Shown here one piece after another: positions 1-9,819 of a stretch of 64,000 nt of DNA. The notes beneath the pieces were generated by a model. It searched no databases. It saw only the letters and a program-made list of their open reading frames with translations, and was not told where the DNA came from. The translations under genes and the position numbers were made by a program. How positions within the stretch are numbered: the first letter of the stretch is position 1; the number at the start of each line of letters is the position of its first letter. This stretch comes from Gracilaria gracilis (Eukaryota > Rhodophyta > Florideophyceae > Gracilariales > Gracilariaceae), in NCBI GenBank assembly GCA_030374805.1, contig JARGSG010000214.1, positions 124,001-188,000 on the forward strand, in the 5' to 3' direction.

Positions 1-155
1 GCCGTGACCTGGCGCGTGCGGCGCGCGTGCCAAGTGCTCGTGCGCGCCGATAAAAAGGGGCCCCAGTGGGCGCGCGCGCATCATCACCATCAGCAACAAC
101 AACAACAACAACAACAACAACTGGCGCGCGCGCGCGGAGCAGCAGCAGCAGCAGC

Positions 156-1070
156 ATGTCGTCGTCGCCGCACTCGCGCTCTTCGTCGTCGTCTTCTTCG
201 CCGCCGCACTCGCACTCGCACTCGCACTCGCACTCGCACTCGCACTCGCACTCGCGCATGCGGCGCTCACGCGGCGCCGCGTCGTCGTCAGCGTCGCCGT
301 CGTGGTCGTCGTCAGCATCCGGCGCGCAGCGACTGCCGCCCGCCATGCACGCGGCGGTGGCCACGTTCGCGTCGCGCGTAGGCGCGCCGCGCCACGTACA
401 GCCGGCGGGCTTTCGGGACTTTCGGGGCTGGCTGCTGCGGCTGAGCTCCGCGCAGGCGCAGCACGCATGGGACGAGCTGTTTGGCGCGGTGGCGCTGGCC
501 GGCGGCGGCGACGCGCGCGCCATCCAGCTGCACAAGGTGCAGATGGTGCGCTCCATCGTGCGGCTGGTGGTGAAGCCGCGCGCGGACGAGAGCTCCAAGC
601 TGGTGAGCACCAACGCCGGGCGGCAGGCCGGCAAGCCGCGCGGCTCCGGCTCCACGCTCATGTCAGTTTTGGACGAGCAGCTGCGGCGGTGGCAGCGCGC
701 TCACGGCGCGTCGTGGGCGGGGTCGGCGTCGGCGGCGGCGGCGGCGGCGTCGGCGGCGGCGTCGGTGAGTTCGCCGTCGTCGGGGTCGTTTGTGCCGTGG
801 TCGGCGTCGTCGAGCGCGACGCGGTCGCCGTCGCGGTCACGTGGAAGCGGCAGCGGCAGCGGCAGCGGCATGGCGGCGCCATTGAACCGGTCGTTCTCGT
901 CGATTGGAAAGCGCGGGCGCGGGGGGTCGGGCAGCGGGGGCGAGCGGCTGCCGTCGCTACAGCAGCTGCTGCACGGGACGTCGGCGTCACAGGCGCCGCT
1001 GCCGTCGTTCCAGGAGCTGGACGACTCGATAGCGCGGCGCGGCGCGGCGCCCAAGGCGCGGCGGCGCTAG
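156..1070 (+). CDS. Ser-rich protein of unknown function
   Basis: An open frame of 304 residues starting at the first ATG of the frame; the frame stays open upstream to the window edge, so a longer protein cannot be excluded. The first about 70 residues are Ser-rich and include eight His-Ser dipeptides encoded by a CGCACT hexamer array. Residues about 60-160 form a denser, helix-like block containing FRGWLLRL, WDELF and MVRSIVRLVV, which is the only part likely to fold. The rest is Ala/Ser/Gly-rich low complexity ending in a basic PKARRR tail that could be a nuclear localisation signal. I do not recognise the family. GC content is very high, as in the next gene. No intron signals are needed. 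Confidence 0.55.
   Translation: MSSSPHSRSSSSSSSPPHSHSHSHSHSHSHSHSRMRRSRGAASSSASPSWSSSASGAQRLPPAMHAAVATFASRVGAPRHVQPAGFRDFRGWLLRLSSAQAQHAWDELFGAVALAGGGDARAIQLHKVQMVRSIVRLVVKPRADESSKLVSTNAGRQAGKPRGSGSTLMSVLDEQLRRWQRAHGASWAGSASAAAAAASAAASVSSPSSGSFVPWSASSSATRSPSRSRGSGSGSGSGMAAPLNRSFSSIGKRGRGGSGSGGERLPSLQQLLHGTSASQAPLPSFQELDDSIARRGAAPKARRR
205..252 (+). repeat. CGCACT hexanucleotide microsatellite (8 units)
   Basis: Eight perfect tandem copies of a hexamer coding His-Ser repeats inside the Ser-rich ORF. Length is a multiple of three, so unit gain or loss would not shift the frame. A CAA run at about 91-120 and AGC runs at about 138-155 lie just upstream. Confidence 0.9.
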
Positions 1071-1389
1071 TGACAGCTGTTAGATGTGGTAGAAGCGAAC
1101 AGGCTGGCTGTAAGCACATGATATTAATGCATTAATTATTCCACGCTCGGCGAGCATCACAGCGAGGCGTCGGCGCCTGTGAGTGCAGCCGCACGTGTGC
1201 GCGTATCGGCTGCAGCATGGCGCATCACACGCATGCACCAACCGGCGCGTGCCAAGTGGACGGCGTCGCAGCCGCGTGTGCGCCTTTGCACTCACACACA
1301 TAAGCTCGCAGGTTGCTCTCAGCTCGCAAGTTGCTCAGTTGGCCGCGCTCCGCGCCCGCGACGCGCCCGTGCTCACCTTCCCCAACCCC
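1071..1389. other. Intergenic, probable promoter of the HAT gene
   Basis: A 319-bp spacer between two genes on the same strand. It is CpG-rich and shows no recognisable TATA element. The downstream frame stays open back to about 1183 but without a convincing ATG context, so I place the HAT-gene start at 1390. Confidence 0.4.
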
Positions 1390-3051
1390 ATGCGCGCGCC
1401 CTTGTTCGTGGCTGCCGCCGCGCCGCTGCCGCTGCTGCTGGCGCGCGCCCGCGCTGCGTGCTCGCCGCACGCCTGCGCCACGCGCCCGCCGCCGCCGCCG
1501 CCGCGTGAACAGCAACAGCAACAGCAACAGCAACCTTCATGCGACGCGCAGCGCATGACGGACAAGGTGCACGCGCACCTGCTAGAGGAGGAGCAAAAGC
1601 CGCTGGGTGGTGGTGGTGGTGCTGGTGGTGGTGGTGGTGCTGGTGGTGGTGGTGGTGATGGTGGTGGAAGGGCGTGTGCGCAGCCGCTGCAGCCGCTACC
1701 ACTGCAGCTGGACCTGCTCAACTACCGCGCGCGTCGGCAGATGTGGCGCGCGCCGCAGCGTGCCGAAGCGCTGTTCCAGCGCGCGGTGGCCATCAACGCG
1801 GCGGACGGGCGCGCGTGGCTCGGGCTGGCGCGTCTACGCGTGGCGGCGCGTAAACACGACGCGGCGCGCGCCACCTTCCGCGCCGGCGTGCGCGCGTCGC
1901 CGCGCAACGCGCACCTGCTGCAGGCGTGGGGCGTGTTTGAGCAGCGGCAGCGCTCAATGGCGCGCGCACACGCGCTGTTACGCGCGGCGGTGCGCGTGCA
2001 GCCCACGCACGCGCCGGCGTGGGTGGCGCTGTCGCTGTGGTACCAACGGGTGGCGCGCGACGTGCACCGCGCGCGAGGCTGCGTGCGACGCGCCACAAAG
2101 GTGGCGCCCGAGAGCTACTACGCGTGGACGGTGTGGGCGCAGCTGGAGAGCGACGCGCGCAACGTGAGCACAGCGCGCGCGCTGTTCGAACGCGCGGCGG
2201 CGGCCAACGCGCGCAACGCCGCCACCTTTGTGGCGTGGGGCGTGTTCGAGGCGGCGCAAGGCGAGCTCCCGCGCGCCGAACGCGCGTTCCAACGCGCGCA
2301 GCAAGTGTCGCCGCGAAACGTGCGCGCGTACGTGGCGCACGCGGCGGCGCTGGAGCGCGCGGGCTTCCGCAACCGCGCTCGCACCGCGCTGCTGCGCGCG
2401 CTGCGGCGACGGCCGCACGCGCCGGCGCCGCGGCAGATGATGGCGCTGCTGGAGTTTCGCGACGGGCGCGCCGAGCAGGCGCGCGAGCTGTTCCGCTCCG
2501 CGCTGCACGCCGACCGCGCGCACGCGCCGTCGTGGCACGCGTGGGCGTGCGTGGAGCGGCTGTGCGGCGACGCGCCGCGCGCGCGCACGCTGTTTCAACA
2601 CGCCGTGTGGGCGGCGCCGCACTCGCCGCACGCCGTGCGCTCGTGGCACGCGTGGGCGTCGCTCGAGCTGGAGCTTGGGCAGTATGACGCGGCGCGGCGC
2701 TACTTTGCGCACGCGCTGCTCATCGACGCGCACAGCGTGCCCATCCTCACCGGGCTGGCGCGGCTGGAGGCGCGCTGCGGCCACATGCACCGCGCCAGGG
2801 AGCTGTTGGAGACGAGCGTGCGCCTGCAGCCGGCGCTGGGCTCCACGTGGAAGCTGTACGAGGACCTGGAGCTGGCGCACGGCTCGCTGCGACGCGCGCG
2901 GCTTGTTTACCGACGCTGTGAGCTGTACATGAAGCAGCTGGACCAGCGCGTGGTTGTGTCCGACCCGCTGCCCGGCGACTTTCGCGCCGGCGGTATGTGG
3001 ATCGACGCGCTGCAGCTCGATTGCGCCGACAGTGCGTTTCACAGCTTTTGA
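1390..3051 (+). CDS. HAT-repeat (half-TPR) RNA-binding protein, HCF107/Mbb1-like
   Basis: A 553-residue protein. From about residue 104 to 517 it is an almost unbroken run of HAT repeats, about 34 residues each, with the usual W..(L/F)E...G....AR.(L/F)..A pattern; examples are AWGVFE followed by RAERAFQRA, and WHAWACVE followed by RARTLFQHA. In plants and green algae, long HAT proteins of this type (HCF107, Mbb1) bind 5' ends of plastid psbH/psbB RNAs and stabilise or help translate them. The N-terminus (MRAPLFVAAAAP with hydrophobic and Arg residues, few acids) looks like a plastid transit or signal peptide, followed by a CAG/CAA Gln run and a Gly-rich (GGT)n stretch. The plastid role is inference from family and N-terminus. 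HAT repeats also occur in nuclear splicing and 3'-end factors, but those are usually longer and lack a targeting peptide. Confidence 0.8.
   Translation: MRAPLFVAAAAPLPLLLARARAACSPHACATRPPPPPPREQQQQQQQQPSCDAQRMTDKVHAHLLEEEQKPLGGGGGAGGGGGAGGGGGDGGGRACAQPLQPLPLQLDLLNYRARRQMWRAPQRAEALFQRAVAINAADGRAWLGLARLRVAARKHDAARATFRAGVRASPRNAHLLQAWGVFEQRQRSMARAHALLRAAVRVQPTHAPAWVALSLWYQRVARDVHRARGCVRRATKVAPESYYAWTVWAQLESDARNVSTARALFERAAAANARNAATFVAWGVFEAAQGELPRAERAFQRAQQVSPRNVRAYVAHAAALERAGFRNRARTALLRALRRRPHAPAPRQMMALLEFRDGRAEQARELFRSALHADRAHAPSWHAWACVERLCGDAPRARTLFQHAVWAAPHSPHAVRSWHAWASLELELGQYDAARRYFAHALLIDAHSVPILTGLARLEARCGHMHRARELLETSVRLQPALGSTWKLYEDLELAHGSLRRARLVYRRCELYMKQLDQRVVVSDPLPGDFRAGGMWIDALQLDCADSAFHSF
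1605..1670 (+). repeat. GGT-rich microsatellite (poly-Gly)
   Basis: An interrupted GGT trinucleotide run coding a Gly-rich linker between the N-terminal peptide and the HAT repeats. It is low-complexity sequence. Confidence 0.85.
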
Positions 3052-3369
3052 TCATGCACAGTGTGCATTGCACACACACACACACACACACACCCGTCCG
3101 TTCTGTTCGCGCGCTGTGCGTCACGCTCCGCGTTGGAGCATTGCACCCCTGCGTGCTTTTTTTAACGCCCACGTCGTGTCCGCCTCCGCCGCGCGCCTGC
3201 TGCCAACCGACCGTTTACCGTCCTCCTACTAATCTAATCTAACATTACACTATGCATTATCTCAACGGTACAACGGGACACGTTTTCCGCTGCGGCAGCC
3301 TTAAACCTAAAACGTTTTTTTATGCATCTCCTTCCTTATTGTGCATACAATAACAACAATCTCTAGAGC
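3052..3369. other. Convergent intergenic region with (CA)n microsatellite
   Basis: Shared 3' flank of two convergent genes. It holds a CA dinucleotide run at 3071-3093 and T-rich stretches suitable for 3'-end formation. No other gene is visible. Confidence 0.6.
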
Positions 3370-4353
3370 CTATGAGGATGAGGATGATGATGACATGCCG
3401 TTCAAGTGCGCCTTCAGCACTCGCACCAACAGCTTGGCGTGCTTTGCTTCAGCCGGCGCGGGCGTGCCCTTCTTCTGAAACTCTGACAACCTCTCAATCG
3501 TTCCCTCCAGCCTTCGCTTCATGCTGTCCACGTCCGCGTCGCCCTCACTCACCGCATCGTCCATCAGCGTGATGATCTCGTACAGCCACGCCAGCCGCGC
3601 CTCCGTGCGCTCCGTCAGCTCCATGCTCAGCACCGCCGCAAAGTTCACCAAGTTCACCATGGACGGCACCTCGCCCGCCATCGCGTCCTCCGGCCTCACG
3701 GAGCAGTCCAGAATGCCGCTCACCGCCTTGGCCTTCACCTTGGCCGACTTGCCCGCGCACAGCACCAGCGCCTGCTTCATGTCGCCGCCGTCCAGCGCCG
3801 CCTGCACCGCCGCCAAGTGCGCCGCCTCCTCGTCGTGCGCCATGTCGGCCACGGCGCGCTTGGCGCCGCGCATCTTGTCCGCCGCCGTCTCCAGGCTGGT
3901 CACCACCGCCGCCGACGGCGCCAGCAGCGTGCGCTGCACCGCCTCGCGCACCTCGCTCGACAGCGTGCCGAGCATGGCCGCCATGGCGCGCTCAAACTGC
4001 GGCAGCGCGCTGCCTTCGAACGCGCCGATGAACGCCTCCTTTGCGCGCGCCAGCTGCTGCTCGCTCGCCTCCGCCTTGCGCGCCGACTGCTGCACGCTCA
4101 CAAACGCCTGCATCAGCGTGTGCACCTCGCGGCGCGTGGCGGCGCTCACCACGCGCTCCAGCGTGTTGTTGAGCACGTCGGACACGGCGCGCAGCAGCAT
4201 GTCCTGTCGCTCGCGGTACGACGCTTCCAGCCGCGCGCGCTCGCGCTGCAGCGCCGCCTCCAACAGTTGCGTCACTTCGCGCTGCACGCGCGTGCTCGGC
4301 GTCTGCGCCGCCGGCGCCGTTGGGCGCTTGAGGATCTTCACGTGCTTCATCAT
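3370..4353 (-). CDS. EDC4/Ge-1 (VARICOSE) C-terminal domain protein
   Basis: The protein matches the C-terminal half of the mRNA-decapping scaffold EDC4 (Ge-1; VARICOSE in plants), which brings DCP1/DCP2 together in P-bodies. Visible landmarks are a long helical and coiled-coil stretch (LLEAALQRERARLEASYRER), the block AFIGAFEGSALPQFERAMAAM that corresponds to the family's exchange of ..YF..SVVPAFE...Q.MF, and a compact terminal domain with LWYEI-like helices (RLAWLYEIITLMDDAV). The first ATG in frame is at 4353 (MMKHVKIL); the frame is open back to 4470 but only with a GTG. Typical EDC4 proteins exceed 1000 residues and have an N-terminal WD40 propeller, absent here. So this is either a stand-alone C-terminal protein, a gene with an unseen upstream exon, or a 5'-truncated copy. 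The terminal Ser run is encoded by CAT/ATC repeats near 3370. Confidence 0.7.
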   Translation of the reverse strand: MMKHVKILKRPTAPAAQTPSTRVQREVTQLLEAALQRERARLEASYRERQDMLLRAVSDVLNNTLERVVSAATRREVHTLMQAFVSVQQSARKAEASEQQLARAKEAFIGAFEGSALPQFERAMAAMLGTLSSEVREAVQRTLLAPSAAVVTSLETAADKMRGAKRAVADMAHDEEAAHLAAVQAALDGGDMKQALVLCAGKSAKVKAKAVSGILDCSVRPEDAMAGEVPSMVNLVNFAAVLSMELTERTEARLAWLYEIITLMDDAVSEGDADVDSMKRRLEGTIERLSEFQKKGTPAPAEAKHAKLLVRVLKAHLNGMSSSSSSS

Positions 4354-4845
4354 TTGTTTGACGCGGATGGTGCCGCCGCCGTGCGCTCCTCTGCGCGACC
4401 TTGTCTCGCTTGTACTCGCCGCCTTGCCGAGTTTCAAACTCACCGACGTTGATGTGCGCACACAACCGCTAGATCCAACCAGTACAAGTCATTTGGTGAT
4501 TACCCCCCGAAATTTTAATTGCATTTTAATAAAACTCTCTCTTGCAATACAACGTTACGTGTACACATATTAACGCCTTTAGATATATATACCAAGGGTA
4601 GAACGTTAACGCTACCAGGGCTAAAGTAAAGCTAACCTCAAGTGTGTTGGCCTCCTTCCAAAGTGGAGACTCCACCGCTCATGCGTTTCGCTTCCCCACA
4701 ACAAAGGAAAGGAACACAGCCACACCACGTGGAAGGCGGGTCGCATGCGCCCACCCCCGCTCTACAATTCATGTACATACCGAAGGTATACAATACAACA
4801 ATACAGGTCGCTCCGGCCAAGTACTTTTACAATACCAACTGTTGT
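4354..4845. other. 3' flank of TAF1 and upstream region of the EDC4-like gene
   Basis: About 490 bp between two same-strand genes. It contains AT-rich sequence with a TATA-like TATATATA near 4585 (readable on either strand) about 230 bp from the EDC4-like ATG. I see no additional coding frame with a recognisable family. Confidence 0.4.
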
Positions 4846-7800
4846 TCACACTAGTACCATCGCCTCCTGCGCATCCTTTTTGGCTTGCGGCTCATCCACG
4901 TTAATTACCTCAACCTGCTTTGCCTTCTTCTTCACTTCAACCACATCGTCCGAATGATCCTGGATCACTACTACATCATCGTTCTTCTCGTCACCCTTGC
5001 CGCTTTTCGCACTCTTGCCACCCTTGCCACTCTTGCCACTCTTGCCGCCACCGCCCTTGTTCTTGTTTCCACCGCCCGACTTTTTCTTCTTCTTACTCTT
5101 GCCCGACGCCGCCGTCGCTCGAGCCTCCGCTTTCTCCAACTTCACCATCTCTTCAGCCGCCTTGATATCATCCGCCCGCTTCTGCACCTCTTCTTTAGCC
5201 ACTTCCAGCAGCAAAACTGCATGCTGCACAACCCACTGCGCATCCGCTCTCTTGTTGAACAATCGCGCATTGTTTGCCATCAACTCCATATCCGCCACAT
5301 ACTGCTCAGCACTTTCGTACGACATCTTCTTGCATTTGCGTCGGATCAGATCCAGGTAAATCGGATTCTTCACAATCTGAGCGTATGTCGGTACTGTCTT
5401 CCCGTCAACAGGAGCCGTGAAATCCAATCCAGTGTCCTTCGGTGCAGCAAGGTTGGTGGCTGTCACTCCTGGCGGCGGAGATTCCCCATCGTGAAGTCGA
5501 GCGATCAATATCGGACTGGCTCCAGGCACAATATATCCGTCAGTGTTGCGCACCACATCCTCAACCTGTTCAATGATCCCGTTCAGTTGAACCGTACCAT
5601 TGCGCTTTCTACGCGAAGTCTTCGCAGTCTTCTTTGCTCTATAGTCAATAATGTCATCCCCATACTGCGATCTCTTGCGTTTCAAAGCCGCCTGTTCCTT
5701 CTGCTGGTTTATCTGCTTCGTGCTGATCTTGATCTTTCCAATTTGCCCCTTCTTCTCCCCGCTGATCTTCTGAATCGGCTTGTCCATTGCACTTGGTGCT
5801 GCACCCGCACCAGCTTTCTTGGCCGTTTTCTTCTTTTCAGCCGCCGTCGCTTTTTTCTTGCCTTTCTTGATACCGCCTTGCAAGTCTCGCAACCCTATTG
5901 ATATAGTCAGCTTTCCATCCGGCTTTCCGCCTGCCCCACCGCCCTGATGGCTCTCCTTCTTATTCTTCTTGGCAGCCGCACGCTTTTTCAGTCGCTTGAT
6001 TTCCTCCGGATCCGTGATGTACGTAACGACAGTCTTTGCTTTCCCGTCTGCACCGGTCACTTTCTTCGTTACTTTCAGCCTTGTACTCTTCTTCTTCTGT
6101 TTACGACTTGTGTCATCTGTAGATTCGCCCCCCTTCTTGGATGCGGACCCGGATGCGGAGCCTGCTTTCGAGCCGCCGCCGCCACCGCCCCCGCCCCCGC
6201 CACCACCACCGCTGCTACTTGCGCTCGGTTGTGAAGCTGCATTTGGTTTTGCACTTGAGCTCGCTGCATTCGCTGTTAGTGACGCTGAACCGGCTTTTTC
6301 TTTCTTGGAAGCCTCCTTTTTAGCTCTTTCGCCAAAAACTTTTCGCGCATCGGCATAAACCTTAGCGCCGTTGTTCTCTGGAAAGTAGTCACCAGCTTCA
6401 AGAGGAAGCTCCTCCACATCGCCGTCTTCGAGCGCTCGTCGTTGAATGTTAAGAGGGATACCAAGCATGGTTCCACTTGACATTGTAGTTCCAGTAGCCG
6501 CGATGGAAGCACCCTTCGCCAGACCAGCATCTCTGTGCTTCTTCAGAACTGTTCGAATTACATTGGAATAATCTGAAAGGTCCTGTACGTTACTCTTCTG
6601 CTTCCTCTGTACCATCTCACGGATCAAAGCCCTGCGCTCTTCGACATTACCAGGAATCTTCCTTTGGTTCAGTCTGTAATGATTAGTTAGGACGTGATTC
6701 AATTCCGCCGCAGAAAGAGTCATCAGTCTCGATTCCATAGAGGTTCCGCCCTCTTTCAGGTCGTTCACAATCCTTGCCAACGAAAGAACTTGTAATAAAT
6801 CCTTTCGCTGCGCACGTTGGGCAGCAATTAGATTTTGAGACTGATACCACGGTGACTTAAGCAGGTGGCACTTCAAAAAGGTCGCAACAGCTATTCCAGC
6901 TTCATGCCCAGTCTTTTCAGCTGCAGCAAGAATGTTACCCTGTCCACTTGGGAAGGTGAACGTCTGCACACCGATATCCAAGAGATGTTCCCAGCCAGCC
7001 TCCATTGCTTCATATGCCGCTGTCTCCTGGGGAGACAGAGTTCGAAGCAGATCGCCTTCTTTCGCTTCCCTGACAGGAGCGTTCTTCGTAAACTCTTCGG
7101 ATATAACATATTTGCCATTTTGATTCTTGGACATCTCCCGAAGCAGTTTAAGAAGCGACGTCTCCGGGTATGTCCGTCTTCGAGGAAAAGCGCGGAAGAT
7201 TTGCTCTTTCTCGATGAAGGGCTGTGGCTCATCTCTGTGCTCGCGAATACCGTCGTCTTCCTTCTGCTGCTTTTTCTGCTGCTTAAGGAAATCCTTGCGT
7301 TGTCTCGCAGCTTCCCTCATAACCCACAACGATACGCGGTCTTTAGCAAACTTCTTATATCGCTCTGTGTTGGGTGCCATGACCTCAATCTTCGGCTCTG
7401 TTACACCGACGGAAACCACAGAGTCAATTTCACGAACAAACATCTCGTTGTCATTTCGCACAAGCAAGAAGTCAGTCGTCGGTGTCACCGTTTTATAGCA
7501 CGGTGCAGAGTACACATGGCTTTCTATGACGGACAAAGGTTTACCGTCCGCTTCAATATCTCCGGCGTTCACCGGTGGGGGTTCGTCCGGTGCCAAGAAC
7601 ACTGTATCTGCTTCAGCAGTGCCAGCCGCGTTCTTCGAAGCTTGAGCAGCTTCTGCAGCGGAGTTCTTCCTTGCAAACGTGACCACCCTCGATGCCATAC
7701 CAGGTATAGGGAGTACTGAGGGTTGCCGCTCAAGCGCATACTCGAAAAGAGAAACTCGGTACGCGTCCTTAACTGAACACTGCAGTTCGGACAGCTTCTT

Positions 7801-9819
7801 TGGAACCTGTCCGGCAATCTGCGCTTTGCCCCCTTTCGGTCTCTTCCTTCGAAACGGTTGCAGTGTCATCTTCTTTGGTAAATCATCCGCACAAAGTTTG
7901 GGTCGTCTGAAAGACAACAAGGACGGCGTAAGTAAGGACCAATGAGTAGTCTGGCATTTCACAGCAGGAGGGGCGTTTTGAAGGCCACGAAGTATCGACC
8001 GACGGTCAATTCTCTGATGCGTCGACGAGCCGCTTGCATAGTATAGGTCATTCGAAATGTTGAATCGATCAGCTTCTAACAACTGCTGAAGCTTGGTCCC
8101 CGTCGTCTGCAGCAAATCCCGGCTTTGACCTTTGACATCCAAAACTTTCTTTCCATTCTGCATGTTGCGAGTTTGGCTGACTGTTTCACCGGCCATTTGT
8201 TCAAACGTCATATTGCCATCGTTGAGATCAAAAATCAATCGCGCAAGTTTCTGTCGAACGCTAGAGATTCTGACGGAGTCGGATGAAAAGCTTGACGCAT
8301 CATCAGGTTCAGTTTCACTTTGAGAATCCCACGCAATTCCGTGCACCCAGTTGCCATCTCGAAGATCGGGGTTTTGGGGTGGAATCGACTCTATCAAATT
8401 GCTTGGTGCTACAACGAGACTGAGCTCCTTTCCATTGTTCTTCTTCGCATCGTTCGGCTCCGCTTCAGTGTCCTTCTTCTCAGTCTCAGCCGAAGTCGAA
8501 GACTTCTTTCCCTTGGCGGCGGTGTCTTTGGACTCTCCATTACTAGTATTAGAAACCTGCGTGGCTGGTGCTTCCACTTCCATGGGATCAGGCGGCTTAA
8601 TGGCTTCCGCCCTCGAAGTGCTCGACTCGTTCGCAGGCAGACCACCATCTTCCCACTCAACATCATCGTCGGATTCTGCGCCAGCTTCTTTCGCACTGTC
8701 CTGCACATTCAGCTGCACTGGGTCTTCAAATTCGTCGTCATCGTCATCACTATCTTTCATCTCCACGTCGGGTTTCTCGCAAACGGCCTCCTTTGTCCAG
8801 TCATCATCGTCATCTTCATTAGGCTCACCCCACTTTATATCACTTTCCCAATCAACCTGTTGCACCAGCGCATGCGTCTCCTGGACAGGCTCCAACGAAA
8901 GCTGGTCTCCAAGCGGCCGAGCCGCATCATCATACTCGTGTGTATAAACCGGTACAAGTTGCTCACGACTCTGAACGCCGTTCCTCTGCAGCACATTTTC
9001 CCGATCCAATGCAAGCACAACGCCGACCGGGTCAACCTCCGGCATACTAGGAGCCGACTCCAATTTCATGCCCTCGTCCGGCGCAAGTTGCACCGTCTGT
9101 GGTTGGCGCACAATTCCGTAGCGCTTCTGCGCCGGCACGAAGCGCAGCGGAGGAGGAGGTTTGAAGAAGACTTTGGTGAACGGTAATGGGTCTTCCTCCT
9201 CTTCGTCGGCGGCGACGGCCATGTCTACCACGACCGTGGGTTTTTTCGCGGCCTCGCGCGCAGCCTTCATGAGGCGCTTCTGCTCTTGTAGTGCGGCCTG
9301 CTCGCGCGACATGGGCCGTCTCTGAGGCGGGGCCCCTGACGAGCGTTGTTGGGGAGCAGACGGTGGTGGCGCGGAAGATGTGGCAGGCACGGGGCCGTTT
9401 GGTTGCGTTGGTTGTTGAGAAGGTTGGGAAGGTTCGTCATCATCTTCGTCATAGTCTTCGTCTTCGTCGATGACCGGTTTTGACTGGGTGGCGAGGTGGT
9501 TCATGTCGCTGCGGATGTTGTCGTCGAGTTCGTCCGGGTCATCGATGTCGTAGTAATCCTGTTTGCGTGGGTCTTCATCATAGTCTTCGTCATCGTCAGA
9601 GACAGCGGCCTTCTTCAACGGCAAGGACTCAATCTCGCGCAACTGGCTGTCATTATTGTCGACCTTGGCGCCAACGTGGTCGATGTTATCCTTGGTTTCC
9701 TCATCCAGATAATCCTCATCCAAGCGCCCTCTTTCATCAATGTTTCCGAACAAGAAGCCGGTGCCGCCGGTACTGCCGGTGCCGCCGGTACTGCCGGCGC
9801 CGCCATCTCGGTTGGTCAT
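4846..9819 (-). CDS. TAF1: Transcription initiation factor TFIID subunit 1 (TAF1)
   Basis: An intron-free 1657-residue protein. The N-terminus carries FLFGNID near residue 22, the TAND motif that occupies the DNA-binding face of TBP. Long acidic tracts (DEDEDYDEDDDE) follow. Residues about 590-1130 hold the conserved TAF1 core (DUF3591), which packs against TAF7 and contacts promoter DNA; recognisable pieces are the VRSLFEYALE-like segment (YRVSLFEYALERQP), the LLREMSKNQNG stretch and the helical block ending LRxVLKKHRDAG. A basic Gly/Lys region comes next, and one bromodomain at about 1460-1548 with PTYAQIVKNP and the acetyl-lysine-reading Asn in NNARLFN. The C-terminus is Lys/Gly-rich with two acidic-flanked hydrophobic motifs (VVVIQD, VINVDE). 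I chose ATG 9819 because the frame upstream offers only TTG. The CCHC zinc knuckle usually found between core and bromodomain is not visible. Confidence 0.93.
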   Translation of the reverse strand: MTNRDGGAGSTGGTGSTGGTGFLFGNIDERGRLDEDYLDEETKDNIDHVGAKVDNNDSQLREIESLPLKKAAVSDDDEDYDEDPRKQDYYDIDDPDELDDNIRSDMNHLATQSKPVIDEDEDYDEDDDEPSQPSQQPTQPNGPVPATSSAPPPSAPQQRSSGAPPQRRPMSREQAALQEQKRLMKAAREAAKKPTVVVDMAVAADEEEEDPLPFTKVFFKPPPPLRFVPAQKRYGIVRQPQTVQLAPDEGMKLESAPSMPEVDPVGVVLALDRENVLQRNGVQSREQLVPVYTHEYDDAARPLGDQLSLEPVQETHALVQQVDWESDIKWGEPNEDDDDDWTKEAVCEKPDVEMKDSDDDDDEFEDPVQLNVQDSAKEAGAESDDDVEWEDGGLPANESSTSRAEAIKPPDPMEVEAPATQVSNTSNGESKDTAAKGKKSSTSAETEKKDTEAEPNDAKKNNGKELSLVVAPSNLIESIPPQNPDLRDGNWVHGIAWDSQSETEPDDASSFSSDSVRISSVRQKLARLIFDLNDGNMTFEQMAGETVSQTRNMQNGKKVLDVKGQSRDLLQTTGTKLQQLLEADRFNISNDLYYASGSSTHQRIDRRSILRGLQNAPPAVKCQTTHWSLLTPSLLSFRRPKLCADDLPKKMTLQPFRRKRPKGGKAQIAGQVPKKLSELQCSVKDAYRVSLFEYALERQPSVLPIPGMASRVVTFARKNSAAEAAQASKNAAGTAEADTVFLAPDEPPPVNAGDIEADGKPLSVIESHVYSAPCYKTVTPTTDFLLVRNDNEMFVREIDSVVSVGVTEPKIEVMAPNTERYKKFAKDRVSLWVMREAARQRKDFLKQQKKQQKEDDGIREHRDEPQPFIEKEQIFRAFPRRRTYPETSLLKLLREMSKNQNGKYVISEEFTKNAPVREAKEGDLLRTLSPQETAAYEAMEAGWEHLLDIGVQTFTFPSGQGNILAAAEKTGHEAGIAVATFLKCHLLKSPWYQSQNLIAAQRAQRKDLLQVLSLARIVNDLKEGGTSMESRLMTLSAAELNHVLTNHYRLNQRKIPGNVEERRALIREMVQRKQKSNVQDLSDYSNVIRTVLKKHRDAGLAKGASIAATGTTMSSGTMLGIPLNIQRRALEDGDVEELPLEAGDYFPENNGAKVYADARKVFGERAKKEASKKEKAGSASLTANAASSSAKPNAASQPSASSSGGGGGGGGGGGGGSKAGSASGSASKKGGESTDDTSRKQKKKSTRLKVTKKVTGADGKAKTVVTYITDPEEIKRLKKRAAAKKNKKESHQGGGAGGKPDGKLTISIGLRDLQGGIKKGKKKATAAEKKKTAKKAGAGAAPSAMDKPIQKISGEKKGQIGKIKISTKQINQQKEQAALKRKRSQYGDDIIDYRAKKTAKTSRRKRNGTVQLNGIIEQVEDVVRNTDGYIVPGASPILIARLHDGESPPPGVTATNLAAPKDTGLDFTAPVDGKTVPTYAQIVKNPIYLDLIRRKCKKMSYESAEQYVADMELMANNARLFNKRADAQWVVQHAVLLLEVAKEEVQKRADDIKAAEEMVKLEKAEARATAASGKSKKKKKSGGGNKNKGGGGKSGKSGKGGKSAKSGKGDEKNDDVVVIQDHSDDVVEVKKKAKQVEVINVDEPQAKKDAQEAMVLV

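Noticed and set aside
1978-3042. 354-codon minus-strand frame opposite the HAT gene
   Set aside because: Arg/Ala/His-rich shadow produced by the high GC of the real gene; no domain.
3521-4573. 350-codon plus-strand frame opposite the EDC4-like gene
   Set aside because: Ser/Ala-rich antisense shadow of a clearly homologous minus-strand protein.
8320-9186. 288-codon plus-strand frame inside TAF1
   Set aside because: Antisense of the acidic TAF1 region; no start context or motif.
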